Under the pieces are notes generated by a model, which saw nothing but the letters and a program-made list of their open reading frames with translations, did not search any database and was not told the DNA's origin. Both the position numbers and the translations under genes were made by a program. From positions 2,080,016 to 2,144,015 of the forward strand of contig CAVYEG010000006.1 in assembly GCA_963767565.1 (NCBI GenBank): DNA of 64,000 nucleotides. Reading direction: 5' to 3'. The DNA comes from Palsa-504 sp963767565 (GTDB lineage Bacteria > Actinomycetota > Actinomycetes > Streptosporangiales > Streptosporangiaceae). Every line of letters begins with the position of its first letter. Positions within the stretch are counted from its first letter, which is position 1. Positions 39,387 through 48,024 of the stretch are shown piece by piece.

Positions 39387-40276
39387 GCTCTCTCCTCGGT
39401 TCCGGCCGCGGCCGCCACGACGGCCCGGGTGGCCTCGGCCAGCCGCCGGGCCACCTCGGCGGCCGGGAGCGGCTCCAGGTCGACCGACATCACCTCGACC
39501 GACAGCGGCAGGCGCACGCCCATAGCGGCGACCAGGCGGAGGAAGCCGGCCAGGTCGAACTCGCCCTCTCCGGGCACGTTCCTGTGCCGGGTGCAGTCGG
39601 TGTAGTAGTCCGGGTCGGCCCGCTGCCGCGGCCCGTCGTCGAACTGGACGGTGAAAATGCGCTCAGCCGGGATGGCGCGCAGCATGTCGTCGTCGTTCGC
39701 GCCGCGGAAGTGGTGCCAGCAGTCCAGGCAGATGCCGCCGTTCGCCCGGCCGGCCGCGGTCACGATCTGCATGGCCGTGGCGGCGTCCGGGATGTTCGAC
39801 ATCTCGGGCAGGAACTCGATGGCCGCGGCCAGGCCGTGCTCGGCGGAGCGGTCGCAGACGCCGGCGAAGGCCTCGGCCGCGTCGTCTAGGGTGCCGGCGT
39901 AAGGCCCGATGACCTGGACGTGGTGACCCGGCCCGAGCGCGTCGCTCATGGCGAACACCGACTGCTCGGTCTGCAGGTAGGCGGCCCGTTCGGCGCCCGT
40001 GGCCGACCAGCCGCGCAGCGCCTCGATCTCGACCACCCGCATCCCGTGCTGATCGAGCACGGCGCGCAGGTCGGCGTCCCTGGCCCCCTCGGCCCGCAGC
40101 CGCTGGTAGTCGGCGATGTACAGGCCCATCGCGGCGAACCCAGCCTCGGCGGCGGCCCGCACCCGCTCCTCGAACGGGCGGAACCGGCCCAGGCTGAAGT
40201 GGCTGAGGATCAGGTCGTCCGGCCCCAGGTCGGCGTAGCCGGGCAGCCCGGCCAGCGCGTCCGCGGCGGTGCTCAT
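39383..40276 (-). CDS. Sugar phosphate isomerase/epimerase family (xylose isomerase-like TIM barrel)
   Basis: 297 residues. Metal-site residues characteristic of the AP-endonuclease-2/IolE-like barrel are visible: Glu in AAIEFLPEMS, Asp/His in GICLDCWHHFRG, Asp in VQFDDGPRQ, and Glu in LSVEVMS. Such enzymes isomerise, epimerise or dehydrate keto-sugars and inositol derivatives. It lies between an SDR and an NTF2-like gene and overlaps the latter. Together with ThuA-like proteins elsewhere in the window this hints at a polyhydroxylated substrate. Confidence 0.86.
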   Translation of the reverse strand: MSTAADALAGLPGYADLGPDDLILSHFSLGRFRPFEERVRAAAEAGFAAMGLYIADYQRLRAEGARDADLRAVLDQHGMRVVEIEALRGWSATGAERAAYLQTEQSVFAMSDALGPGHHVQVIGPYAGTLDDAAEAFAGVCDRSAEHGLAAAIEFLPEMSNIPDAATAMQIVTAAGRANGGICLDCWHHFRGANDDDMLRAIPAERIFTVQFDDGPRQRADPDYYTDCTRHRNVPGEGEFDLAGFLRLVAAMGVRLPLSVEVMSVDLEPLPAAEVARRLAEATRAVVAAAAGTEERA

Positions 40277-40292
40277 GCCGGGCGGGCCCGGC

Positions 40293-41162
40293 TCACAGGT
40301 CCGCCCCGGCCGGCACCCCGCTGTGGCCGCCCTCGCGGACCAGGTCCCGGCGGTGCGCCCACCGGCCGTGCTCGCCGGGGGCGAGGTTCTCCTTCGACCC
40401 GGTGGTCAGGCCGCCGTCGACGACCAGGACGTGCCCGCTGACGAACCCGGCGTCGTCGCTGGCCAGCCACAAGGCGGCGTGCGCGATGTCGTCGGCCTCG
40501 CCGATCCGGCCGCGCAGCGGCGTCCTGGTCTGGAACGCCGCCCGGGCCTCGTCCATGGCATCGGGGTCGCCGGCGATGGTCGTCGCGTTCATCGGAGTGA
40601 GGATCTTGCCCGGGGCGATCGCGTTCACCCGGATCGACCAGGCGCCCAGCTCGGCGGCCACGTTCTTGGTCAGCGCCACGACCGCGCCCTTGGCCGCGCC
40701 GTAGATGTGCGGGCCGAGCCCGCCTTGCAGGCCGCCGATGCTCGTGGTGTTCAGGATCACCCCGCTGTGCTGGGGCTTCATCACGCGGGCGGCGTGCTTG
40801 CAGCCGAGGAACACCGACCGCAGCAGCACGGCCATGGTGAACTCGTATTCCTCCAGCGGGATCTCGTCGATCCCGCCGTGCGCGCCGATGATCCCGGCGT
40901 TGTTGAACATGCAGTCCAGCCGGCCGAATTCGCGTACCGCGGTGTCGACCGCACCGGCCACGTCTCGTTCGGCCGAAACATCACAGTGCTGGTAGCGGGC
41001 CCGGTCGCCGAGTCCGGCGGCCACCCGCTGCCCGCGCTCGTCCTGGATGTCGGTGAGGAGCACGCTGGCGCCCTCGGCGTGCATCAGCCGGGCGGTGGCC
41101 TCGCCCAGCCCGCTGGCCGCGCCGGTGATGACGGCGACCTTGCCCTGAACGCGTCCTGTCAC
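40293..41162 (-). CDS. SDR family oxidoreductase
   Basis: 289 residues, about 35 longer than a minimal SDR because of a C-terminal extension after VVDGGLTTGSKENL. GKVAVITGAASGLGEATA is the cofactor site, FNNAGIIGAHGGI the NAG motif, and IYGAAKGAVVALTKNVAAELG the catalytic Tyr/Lys helix. KILTPMN follows. The start is GTG 41162. First gene of the leftward P450 operon, divergent from the LLM oxidoreductase at 41312. The tail resembles that of SDRs acting with CoA-bound or polycyclic compounds, by recollection only. Confidence 0.88.
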   Translation of the reverse strand: MTGRVQGKVAVITGAASGLGEATARLMHAEGASVLLTDIQDERGQRVAAGLGDRARYQHCDVSAERDVAGAVDTAVREFGRLDCMFNNAGIIGAHGGIDEIPLEEYEFTMAVLLRSVFLGCKHAARVMKPQHSGVILNTTSIGGLQGGLGPHIYGAAKGAVVALTKNVAAELGAWSIRVNAIAPGKILTPMNATTIAGDPDAMDEARAAFQTRTPLRGRIGEADDIAHAALWLASDDAGFVSGHVLVVDGGLTTGSKENLAPGEHGRWAHRRDLVREGGHSGVPAGADL

Positions 41163-41184
41163 GGCTCTCCTTCCGGCCGAGTAC

Positions 41185-41210
41185 GACTATCTTGTCATCG
41201 ACTACAATAA
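41185..41210. promoter_or_regulatory. Divergent promoter segment with imperfect palindrome
   Basis: An AT-richer island between the SDR (41162, leftward) and LLM (41312, rightward) genes contains GTC-ATC-GAC flanked by TTGT (41192-41195) and ACAA (41204-41207), plus TACAAT that could be a -10 box for the rightward gene. Evidence is sequence shape only. Confidence 0.35.
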
Positions 41211-41311
41211 CCAGCGGGTCTGGGCTTGGGGAGCGGCGCCGGCGGAGCGGTGGCCCGGGCGGCTGCTCGGGTGGCGGCCCGCGGCGACGGGCAGTGGGAC
41301 AGGAGCAGGCA

Positions 41312-42295
41312 GTGAGCGACGGACAGACCCGGCCGTTCCGGTTCTCGGTGCAGGCCTTCGAGGCAGAATCTGGCCGGCAGTGGACCGACCTGGCCCGGCG
41401 GGCCGAGGACCTGGGGTACTCGACCCTGTTCACCACCGATCACTACTTCGGCCCGGGCAGCATCGCGGAGACCTCCGGGCACCGCCCGGTTGACGTCGCG
41501 CCGCTGACCGCGATGACGGCGGCGGCCATGGCCACCACCAGGTTGCGGGTGGGTTGCCGGGTTTTCTGCGCCGACTACCACAATCCGGTCATCCTGGCCA
41601 AGGAGACCGCGACGCTGGACATGCTCTCCGGGGGCCGGGTCGAGGTCGGGCTGGGCGCGGGCTGGGTGGCTGCCGAGTATGAGGGGCTCGGCATTGCGAT
41701 GGAACGGCCTGGGCTGCGGATCCAGCGGCTGGCCGAGACCGTGGAGGTGCTGCGGGCGCACTGGGCGGGCGAGCCGCTGGACATCAAGCGCACGTTCGTC
41801 CGGGCGTCCGGCTTCGCCGGACGGCCGCGGCCGGTGCAGCAGCCGTACCCGCCGATTTTCATCGGCGGCGGGGCCCCGCGCGTGCTGCGGCTGGCGGGCC
41901 GGCTGGCCGACATCGTGAGCATCAACTTCAACAACGCGGCCGGTCAGCTCGGCACGGGCAGCGTGGCCAGCTCGACCCGGGACGCCACGGTGGAGAAGAT
42001 CGGCTGGATCCGGGAGGGCGCGGGCGAGCGGTTCGGTGACATCGAGCTGGAGATCGCCGCCTACTTCATCGCGATCAGCGACGATCCGGCCGACGCGGTG
42101 GCCGCCATGGCCCGGCGGTTCGGCGTGAGCCCGGACGTGCTGGTCACCCATCCGCACGCGCTGATCGGCTCGGTGCCCGAGATCTGCGATCAGCTCGAGC
42201 AGCGCCGCGGCGAACTGGGGATCAGCTACGTCAACGTGGCGCAGCGCTCGATGGAGGCGTTCGCGCCGGTCGTGGCCCGGCTGGCGGGCACGTGA
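41312..42295 (+). CDS. LLM class F420-dependent oxidoreductase (TIGR03621-like)
   Basis: 327 residues. FRFSVQAFEAESGRQWTDLARRAEDLGYSTLFTTDHYFGPG opens the barrel. AAAMATTRLRVGCRVFCADYHNPVILAKETATLDMLSGGRVEVGLGAGWVAAEYEGLGI is the signature block of the actinobacterial TIGR03621-like group, and PPIFIGGGAPRVLRLAGRLADIVSINFN the phosphate/cofactor side. GTG 41312 has AGGAGC upstream and is favoured over the longer frame from 41192, which would cross the promoter. Likely F420-linked hydride transfer; substrate unknown. Confidence 0.88.
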   Translation: MSDGQTRPFRFSVQAFEAESGRQWTDLARRAEDLGYSTLFTTDHYFGPGSIAETSGHRPVDVAPLTAMTAAAMATTRLRVGCRVFCADYHNPVILAKETATLDMLSGGRVEVGLGAGWVAAEYEGLGIAMERPGLRIQRLAETVEVLRAHWAGEPLDIKRTFVRASGFAGRPRPVQQPYPPIFIGGGAPRVLRLAGRLADIVSINFNNAAGQLGTGSVASSTRDATVEKIGWIREGAGERFGDIELEIAAYFIAISDDPADAVAAMARRFGVSPDVLVTHPHALIGSVPEICDQLEQRRGELGISYVNVAQRSMEAFAPVVARLAGT

Positions 42296-42314
42296 GCGTC
42301 CGCTGATGTGCCGG

Positions 42315-42782
42315 CTACGGTGAGCCGTCTTCGCCGGGCCGGTACTCGGCCGGAAGCTCGGGGTCGCAGTAAGCGCGGCGGCGGTGTCCCGGCGCGATGA
42401 TCTTGACGATCCACACGACGGGGTTTTCCTCGTGGAACTCCCAGAACCGCTTGAAGCACTCCTCGTCATCGGGATGTTCGCGCCACTTCGGGCTCAGGAT
42501 CGCGCTGCACAACTGCGGGTCATCGGGCGCACCGGCGGTGCCACCTGTCGAGTGCCAGCCCGCGGCACAGTACATGATCTCGACGTGCTCGCGTACTTCA
42601 CGGTCACTGGGCGGCCGGACTAGCCGTCCGTACTCCCACACCAGGACCTCGTCGCCGATGGGCGAGCCACGGAGGTCGGTGTGCGTCTCCCAGTCAGACC
42701 ACTCGCCGTCGGGCAGCGCTCTCCTGAGCCTGCAGGTGCGCAGTTCCATGCCGGTCACGACGGTTGGTTTGATCTTGGTCAT
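42315..42782 (-). CDS. Hypothetical protein, family not recognised
   Basis: 155 residues, acidic, rich in Trp, His and Cys: MELRTCRLRRALPDGEWSDWETHTDLRG, EHVEIMYCAAGWHSTGG, CSAILSPKWREHPDDEECFKRFWEFHEENPVVWIVKII. The start ATG 42782 has GGAGG eight bases upstream, so translation looks real. Convergent with the LLM gene (19-bp gap) and 75 bases downstream of the OYE-type gene. No domain is known to me. Confidence 0.6.
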   Translation of the reverse strand: MTKIKPTVVTGMELRTCRLRRALPDGEWSDWETHTDLRGSPIGDEVLVWEYGRLVRPPSDREVREHVEIMYCAAGWHSTGGTAGAPDDPQLCSAILSPKWREHPDDEECFKRFWEFHEENPVVWIVKIIAPGHRRRAYCDPELPAEYRPGEDGSP

Positions 42783-42857
42783 GCGGTCCTCCGAGGAGGT
42801 GGTCCGGCCGCCGGCGTGCGATCTGGGCAGCTACCCGCTGTGCGCTTTCGCAATCCT

Positions 42858-44816
42858 CTAGATGAGCACGGCGCGGACCAGGTCGCGGGCCTGCCGGGTC
42901 GCGAACGACAGCCGCCGCGGCGCGTACGCGTCGCCCAGCACGTGCACCGCCTGGTGCCGAGGCCGCAGCTGCTGGTACAGCGCGTCGGCGGAGACGGAGC
43001 CGCAGGCCAGGACCACGGAGTCGGCGCCGTCGAGCTTCCAGCGCCGGTTGCTGTAGGAATGGGCCAGCTCGACGGCGCCGGGCTGGATGGCCACGACGCG
43101 CGTCATCGGCACCAGCCGGGCCCCTTCGGCGTCCAGCCGGGCCAGCACCGACCCGATGGAGTACTTGCCGACCTGCGGGGACGGCGCGGGCGACTGATAG
43201 ACCAGCGTCACCTGGTGCCCGGCCCCGGCCAGGTGATCGGCCACGGCCAGCGGGCCGGCGCGATCGTCCTCGGACACCACGACCACCCGGTCGCCGTGCG
43301 GCACGCGGCCGGTGAGCGCCGCCACCGAGGTGATCACGTGGGGCAGTTCGGCGCCCGGCACATCCGGGATGCGGGGCCGGGCGCCGGTGGCGACGACGAT
43401 GACGTCCGGCGCGCGGGCGATGACGTCATCCGGGTCCGCCTCGACGCCGAACTCGATGGCCACCGGCAGGTGCGCCAGGCGGCGCTGCTGCCAGCCGATC
43501 CAGTCGGCGTACTGGTGGTTCATCCGGGCCAGGGCAGCCACCGCGAGCTGGCCGCCGATCCGGTCGGAGCGTTCCAGCAGCGTCACGTGATGCCCGAGCT
43601 CGGCGGCCAGCGCGGCCACCTCGGTCCCGGCCGGCCCGGCGCCGACCACCAGCACCTGGCGGGCCGCGCCAGGGCGGGACCGCGGCGTCTCGTACTCCCG
43701 CCCGGCCTCCGGATTGACCGAGCAGGCGAACGGCAGTCCCTCGCCTGACCGCCGGTTGATGCAGTCGTTGACCGCGATGCAGGGGCGGACGTCGGGACGG
43801 CGGCCGGCCCGGATCTTCTCGACCAGCCGCGGGTCCGCGATCAGGGCCCGGGCCATCCCGACCAGGTCGGCCTGCCCGGCGGCCAGGATGGCCTCGGCGG
43901 CCTGCGGGTGGACGACGCGGCCGGCGTAGACGGTCGGCAGGTGGGTCGCGGCCTTGGCGAGCCCGGCCAGGCCGGACCACTCCCCCTCGGGGTACAGCCC
44001 GACCGGCACGTAGCTGGGCGAGCCCCAGTTGCTGCCGATGTCGAAGCTGAAGTAGTCGACGGTGCCGTCCGCGGTGAAGGCCGACACGAACGCGGCGCAG
44101 TCCTCGACCCCGTAGCCGCCCTCGATCATCTCGTCCAGGCACAGGCGCAGGCCGAGGGTGATGGGCCTCCGCACGTGGCGGCGGATCGATTCGCATACTT
44201 CGCGCACGATCCGGCGCCGCCCCTCCAGGGCGCCGCCGTACGCGTCGTCGCGCCGGTTCGTCCGTGGTGACAGGAACCACTGCAGCACGTCGTCGTGGTT
44301 GCTGTGCAGTTCGATCGCGTCGGCGCCCGCCTCGGCGGCCAGGGCCGCGGACTCCCCGTACTCGCGGACCAGCCAGGCGATCTCGTCCAGGTCGAGCCGG
44401 TGCGGGATGGCGTGGTCAAGGTAGCCGGACAGGGTCTGCGACGGCGCGATCGGCATGCCGCCCTGCAGCACCATCTGCACGGTGCCGAAGCCGCCCGCGC
44501 CGTGCACCCGGTCCATGTACCGGCCCAGCCGCTCGACGAACAGCGGGTGCCGGAAGAACCCGTCCGCGTTCGATCCGATGCCGCTCGGCTCGAACCCGGG
44601 GATGAGCGGGTTGCGGACGAACACCGGTCCGCCGCCCACCCACTGCATGCCGCCGTCCACGCGGGCCAGCCAGTAGCGGCACATCCGCTCGAACTGCTCC
44701 TCGGTGCCGAGCAGCGCACCGCCCCCGCCGCTGTGCGGCGGGATCACGAGCCGGTGGCCGAGCATCATCGTGCCGACCCGGATCGGCGCGAAAATCTCGC
44801 CGGTGGCAGTGGCCAT
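42858..44816 (-). CDS. NADH:flavin oxidoreductase / FAD-dependent oxidoreductase (FadH, BaiH, OYE-like)
   Basis: 652 residues with an N-terminal OYE-type FMN barrel (APIRVGTMMLGHRLVIPPHSGGG, then DAIELHSNHDDVLQWFLSPRTNRRDDAYGG) and a C-terminal FAD/NAD(P) domain (QVLVVGAGPAGTEVAALAAELGHHVTLLERSDRIGGQ). The link normally carries four Cys for a 4Fe-4S cluster; here it reads CIAVNDCINR and ACSVNPEAG, with Val where the second Cys is expected, so only three are visible. The family includes 2,4-dienoyl-CoA reductase and bile-acid enzymes that reduce ring enones. ATG 44816 has GAGGAGC upstream. Confidence 0.88.
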   Translation of the reverse strand: MATATGEIFAPIRVGTMMLGHRLVIPPHSGGGGALLGTEEQFERMCRYWLARVDGGMQWVGGGPVFVRNPLIPGFEPSGIGSNADGFFRHPLFVERLGRYMDRVHGAGGFGTVQMVLQGGMPIAPSQTLSGYLDHAIPHRLDLDEIAWLVREYGESAALAAEAGADAIELHSNHDDVLQWFLSPRTNRRDDAYGGALEGRRRIVREVCESIRRHVRRPITLGLRLCLDEMIEGGYGVEDCAAFVSAFTADGTVDYFSFDIGSNWGSPSYVPVGLYPEGEWSGLAGLAKAATHLPTVYAGRVVHPQAAEAILAAGQADLVGMARALIADPRLVEKIRAGRRPDVRPCIAVNDCINRRSGEGLPFACSVNPEAGREYETPRSRPGAARQVLVVGAGPAGTEVAALAAELGHHVTLLERSDRIGGQLAVAALARMNHQYADWIGWQQRRLAHLPVAIEFGVEADPDDVIARAPDVIVVATGARPRIPDVPGAELPHVITSVAALTGRVPHGDRVVVVSEDDRAGPLAVADHLAGAGHQVTLVYQSPAPSPQVGKYSIGSVLARLDAEGARLVPMTRVVAIQPGAVELAHSYSNRRWKLDGADSVVLACGSVSADALYQQLRPRHQAVHVLGDAYAPRRLSFATRQARDLVRAVLI

Positions 44817-44837
44817 GTCGCTCCTCGCCTGCGGCGC

Positions 44838-45824
44838 TTATCGCGGGGGCTCGAATTTTGAGGTGCGGTGGAGGCCGGCGGCGCGGCCTTTGGCCGCGAC
44901 GACGAGGGCCATCTTGCGGGAGGCCTCGTCGACCATTTCCTCGCCCAGCATGGCGGCGCCGCGGGCGCCGCCGGCCTGCGAGGTGGACCAGTCGTAGGCG
45001 TCCAGGATCAGCTCGGCGTGGTCGTAGTCCTCCTGGGCCGGGGAGAAGATCTCGTTGGCCGCCGCGATCTGGTCGGGATGCAGGACCCACTTGCCGTCGA
45101 AGCCGAGCGCGGCGGACCGGCGGGCCACCCCGCGGAACGCGTCGGTGTTCCTGACCTGCAGGTAGGGGCCGTCGATGGCCTGCAGGCCGCAGGCCCGGGC
45201 GGCGATCAGGATGCGCATCAGGATGTAGTGGTACGCGTCGGCCGGATAGCCGGGCGGCTGCTCGCCGACCACCAGGGACTTCATGTTGATCGAGGCCATG
45301 AAGTCGGCCGGGCCGAACACAATGGCCTCCATCCGCGGCGAGGCGGCGGCGATCGCGTCCACGTTGACCAGGCCGGCGGCGCTCTCGATCTGCGCCTCGA
45401 TGCCGATCCGGCCGGCCGGCAGCCCCGCCGTCTTCTCGACCTGGGTGATCAGCAGGTCAAGCGCCCGGACCTGCTCGGCGTCGGCCACCTTGGGCAGCAT
45501 GAGGCAGTCCAGGTTGGCCCCGGCCCCCTCCACCACCGTGATCACGTCCCGGTAGGTCCACTGGGTGGTCCAGTCGTTGACCCGTACGGCGCGGATCTTG
45601 CTGCCCCAGTCGCCGGTGTTGAGCGCGTCGACGATCAGGTGCCTGGCCTCCTGTTTGGCCAGCGGCGCGACCGCGTCCTCCAGGTCGAGGAACACCTCGT
45701 CGGCGGCCAGGCCCTGGGCCTTCTCCAGGAAACGCGGGTTGCTGCCGGGCACGGCCAGGGTCGAGCGGCGCGGGCGCAGGCGGCCCGCCGCGGCGGGGGC
45801 GTCGGCCGGGTTAGGTTGGCTCAC
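44838..45824 (-). CDS. HpcH/HpaI aldolase/citrate lyase family protein (CoA ester lyase type)
   Basis: 328 residues. RRSTLAVPGSNPRFLEKAQGLAADEVFLDLEDAVAP opens the CitE-like barrel, IRAVRVNDWTTQW holds the conserved Arg, CLMLPKVADAEQVRALD and GIEAQIESAAGLVNVDAIAAAS the metal-site Glu, and VFGPADFMASINM the Asp. These lyases cleave or form malyl-CoA-like esters. GTG 45824 is the start. Transcribed toward the OYE-like gene (21-bp gap). Position next to crotonase suggests cleavage of a hydroxyacyl-CoA made by hydration. Confidence 0.88.
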   Translation of the reverse strand: MSQPNPADAPAAAGRLRPRRSTLAVPGSNPRFLEKAQGLAADEVFLDLEDAVAPLAKQEARHLIVDALNTGDWGSKIRAVRVNDWTTQWTYRDVITVVEGAGANLDCLMLPKVADAEQVRALDLLITQVEKTAGLPAGRIGIEAQIESAAGLVNVDAIAAASPRMEAIVFGPADFMASINMKSLVVGEQPPGYPADAYHYILMRILIAARACGLQAIDGPYLQVRNTDAFRGVARRSAALGFDGKWVLHPDQIAAANEIFSPAQEDYDHAELILDAYDWSTSQAGGARGAAMLGEEMVDEASRKMALVVAAKGRAAGLHRTSKFEPPR

Positions 45825-45889
45825 CCGTCAATTGTCGGGTGCGCGCCCGCCGCGGCGCTGGCCGGCTGGGGATGTGCCGGCTGCGAGCG

Positions 45890-46681
45890 CTAGTTCCTGC
45901 GGCCCTGGCCGACGCCGAGCTGGGCCAGCCGGGCGGCGAACTCGCCCTGCTGGGCCGACCACAGCTGCTTGGGCAGCTCGAGCTCCACGGCATCGGCGTA
46001 CGAGCTGACGCCGGCCATCTCCTTGATCGATTCCTTGGTCTGCACGAGCACCTCGCGCGGTGCGGCGGCGGCCCGGGACGCCAGGCGCAAGGCCTCGTCC
46101 ACCAGCTCACCGTCCGGCACACACCGCCAGGCCAGGCCCGCTTCGGCGGCCTCCGGGCCGGACATCTCCTGGTCGAGCAGGACGGCCGCCATGGCGCCCT
46201 GGGCGCCGATGGCCCGGCGCAGCATCCAGGTGTGGCCGCCGCCCGGGTGCAGGCCCAGGGTCAGGAACCGGGTGGCGAACCTCGCCGAGTGCCCGGCGAG
46301 CCTGATGTCGCAGGCCAGGGCCATGTTCATGCCGGCGCCGACGGCGGGCCCGTTGACCGCTGCGATCGTGGGCAGGACGCACGCGTCGATGCGCAGGAAC
46401 ACGCGGTAGATCGTCCGCAGCGCGTCGGTGGCCAGGTCGTTCTCGGCCGAGGCCCGCATGAGGTGGCCGAGTTCGGCCCCGGCGCAGAACGCCGGGCCTG
46501 CGCCGGTAATGACCACGGCGCTCACGTCCGGGTCGGCCTCGACCTCGTCCAGCACGCCGACGATCTCGGTCACCATCTCGGCGTTGATCGCGTTCCTGCG
46601 GCTGGCGTTGGCCAGGGTGATCACGGCGGTGTGGTCGCGGATCTCGGACCTGATCTGATTCAGCTGGCCGGGGCCATTCAT
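45890..46681 (-). CDS. Enoyl-CoA hydratase/isomerase (crotonase) family protein
   Basis: 263 residues. The oxyanion-hole segments are AFCAGAELGHL (64-74) and AAVNGPAVGAGMNMALACDIRL (108-129). At the position where hydratases have PE-(I/V) the sequence is ATRFLTLGLHPGGGHTWML, so the first catalytic Glu seems missing; an isomerase, hydrolase or other crotonase activity is more likely than a classic hydratase. ATG 46681 is chosen with GAGGTG eight bases upstream. It diverges from a thioesterase with a 58-bp gap. Confidence 0.87.
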   Translation of the reverse strand: MNGPGQLNQIRSEIRDHTAVITLANASRRNAINAEMVTEIVGVLDEVEADPDVSAVVITGAGPAFCAGAELGHLMRASAENDLATDALRTIYRVFLRIDACVLPTIAAVNGPAVGAGMNMALACDIRLAGHSARFATRFLTLGLHPGGGHTWMLRRAIGAQGAMAAVLLDQEMSGPEAAEAGLAWRCVPDGELVDEALRLASRAAAAPREVLVQTKESIKEMAGVSSYADAVELELPKQLWSAQQGEFAARLAQLGVGQGRRN

Positions 46682-46739
46682 GCGGAACACCTCATTCTCG
46701 AGCGCGGGAGGCCGGCCTGGACGAGGATAACGTGCTGTG

Positions 46740-47132
46740 ATGTTCGAGCGTGCGGTCCCGGTCAGGTGGCGCGACAGCGACGCCTTCGGCCACGTCAACA
46801 ACGCGGTCTTCGTCACCTACCTGGAGGAGGGCAGGGACGCGTTCTACGCGCAGGCCTTCGACACCGATCCGCACTACGTGGTGGCCCGGCTCGAGGTGGA
46901 TTTCCGAGGCGAGGTCCGCCATCAGGACCGGCAGGTGACGGTGCGGATCCAGGCCGAGCGGATGGGCACGACCAGCCTGATCACCAGGGAGACGATCCTC
47001 ACCGCGGCCGGGGAGGTGGCGGCCGAGGCGCGCGTGGTCACGGTCCGCTGGGACCCCGGCCAGCACCGGCCGGTGCCGTTCACCGAGCGCGAGCGCACAC
47101 GGCTGACGGCCGCGATGGATGATGAGCGGTGA
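46740..47132 (+). CDS. Acyl-CoA thioesterase, hot-dog (4HBT) family
   Basis: 130 residues. RWRDSDAFGHVNNAVFVTYLEEGRDAFY is the 4-hydroxybenzoyl-CoA-thioesterase-type signature (Asp in RDSDAFGHVNN is the catalytic acid). VARLEVDFRGEVRHQDRQVTVRI and SLITRETILTAAGEVAAEARVVTVRWD complete the hot-dog sheet. ATG 46740; a GTG three bases earlier is possible. Likely releases CoA from a pathway intermediate. Confidence 0.9.
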   Translation: MFERAVPVRWRDSDAFGHVNNAVFVTYLEEGRDAFYAQAFDTDPHYVVARLEVDFRGEVRHQDRQVTVRIQAERMGTTSLITRETILTAAGEVAAEARVVTVRWDPGQHRPVPFTERERTRLTAAMDDER

Positions 47133-47182
47133 CCGGTCCCGGGTCGGGAATGCGGCCGCCGAGGCAGCCAGGTCAGGGCCGG

Positions 47183-48001
47183 TCAGGCGAAACAGGCGGG
47201 CCAGACCACGGGGAACAGCGGATGGTCCATGGCCGCTCCGGCCGGGATCTCGGCCTCCAGGCCGTCGAAGGGCGGCGAAGTGCGCCACGCGCGCGGCGCG
47301 TGCCGGGCGTCGGCAGCCAGGTAGCGCAGCGACAGGATCCGCCGCCGGCCCGGGTAGGGGAATCCGGCCGCGCCGTGCACGGTCAGGAAGTCGAAGAAGA
47401 TGGCGTCACCTGGGGCCAGGGTGAACCGGCGGATGTCGAACGCGCCCGGGTTGGCGTCGATATCGGGCAGCTCGGCCAGGCTGCCCTCGGGGAACCAGCG
47501 CGCCTGTTTGCTGAGGAACGTCCTGGGCATCAGCCACGGCCCGTTATGCGATCCGGCCCAAAGCTCCAGGCTCCCGCCGGCCGGTACCTCGTCTACGGCG
47601 ATCCAGGCGCTCACGCCGCGGCCGTCGACGTTGTAGTACGGCTGGTCCTGGTGCCACGGCGTGCGCTGGCGGGTTCCGCCCTCCTTGACCAGGACATGAT
47701 CGTGGTAGAAGCGGACCTGCGGGGTGGCCATCAGCGCGGCGGCCACCGCGGGAACCCGCGAATACCGGGCCAGCTGCTCGATCTGGGGTATCTCCCGCCA
47801 CCGGCAGAAGTCCTCGGCGAACGCGCCCGGGTCATCGGCCCCGCTGGCGACCTGGGCCAGCGGGCTGGGCCTGGCCAGGACCGCATCGATCACGGCGGCC
47901 GCGGCGGCTACCTCCGCGCCGTCAAGCACGCCGCGGACGCACGCGACCCCATCGCGGGCAAAGGCCGCCACCGTTTCCTCATCAGCGATTACCGGCTCCA
48001 T
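47183..48001 (-). CDS. Phytanoyl-CoA dioxygenase (PhyH) family protein
   Basis: 272 residues of the Fe(II)/2-oxoglutarate dioxygenase fold. The iron triad is His117 and Asp119 in TPWHQDQPYY and His209 in FLTVHGAAG. RILSLRYLAADAR supplies the 2-oxoglutarate-binding Arg. Family members hydroxylate alpha carbons of acyl-CoA or various small natural products. ATG 48001 is the natural start; a short leader separates it from the membrane-protein gene downstream in the opposite reading order. Convergent with the thioesterase. Confidence 0.9.
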   Translation of the reverse strand: MEPVIADEETVAAFARDGVACVRGVLDGAEVAAAAAVIDAVLARPSPLAQVASGADDPGAFAEDFCRWREIPQIEQLARYSRVPAVAAALMATPQVRFYHDHVLVKEGGTRQRTPWHQDQPYYNVDGRGVSAWIAVDEVPAGGSLELWAGSHNGPWLMPRTFLSKQARWFPEGSLAELPDIDANPGAFDIRRFTLAPGDAIFFDFLTVHGAAGFPYPGRRRILSLRYLAADARHAPRAWRTSPPFDGLEAEIPAGAAMDHPLFPVVWPACFA

Positions 48002-48024
48002 GAGCGCACTGTAGCCCGGGGCCG

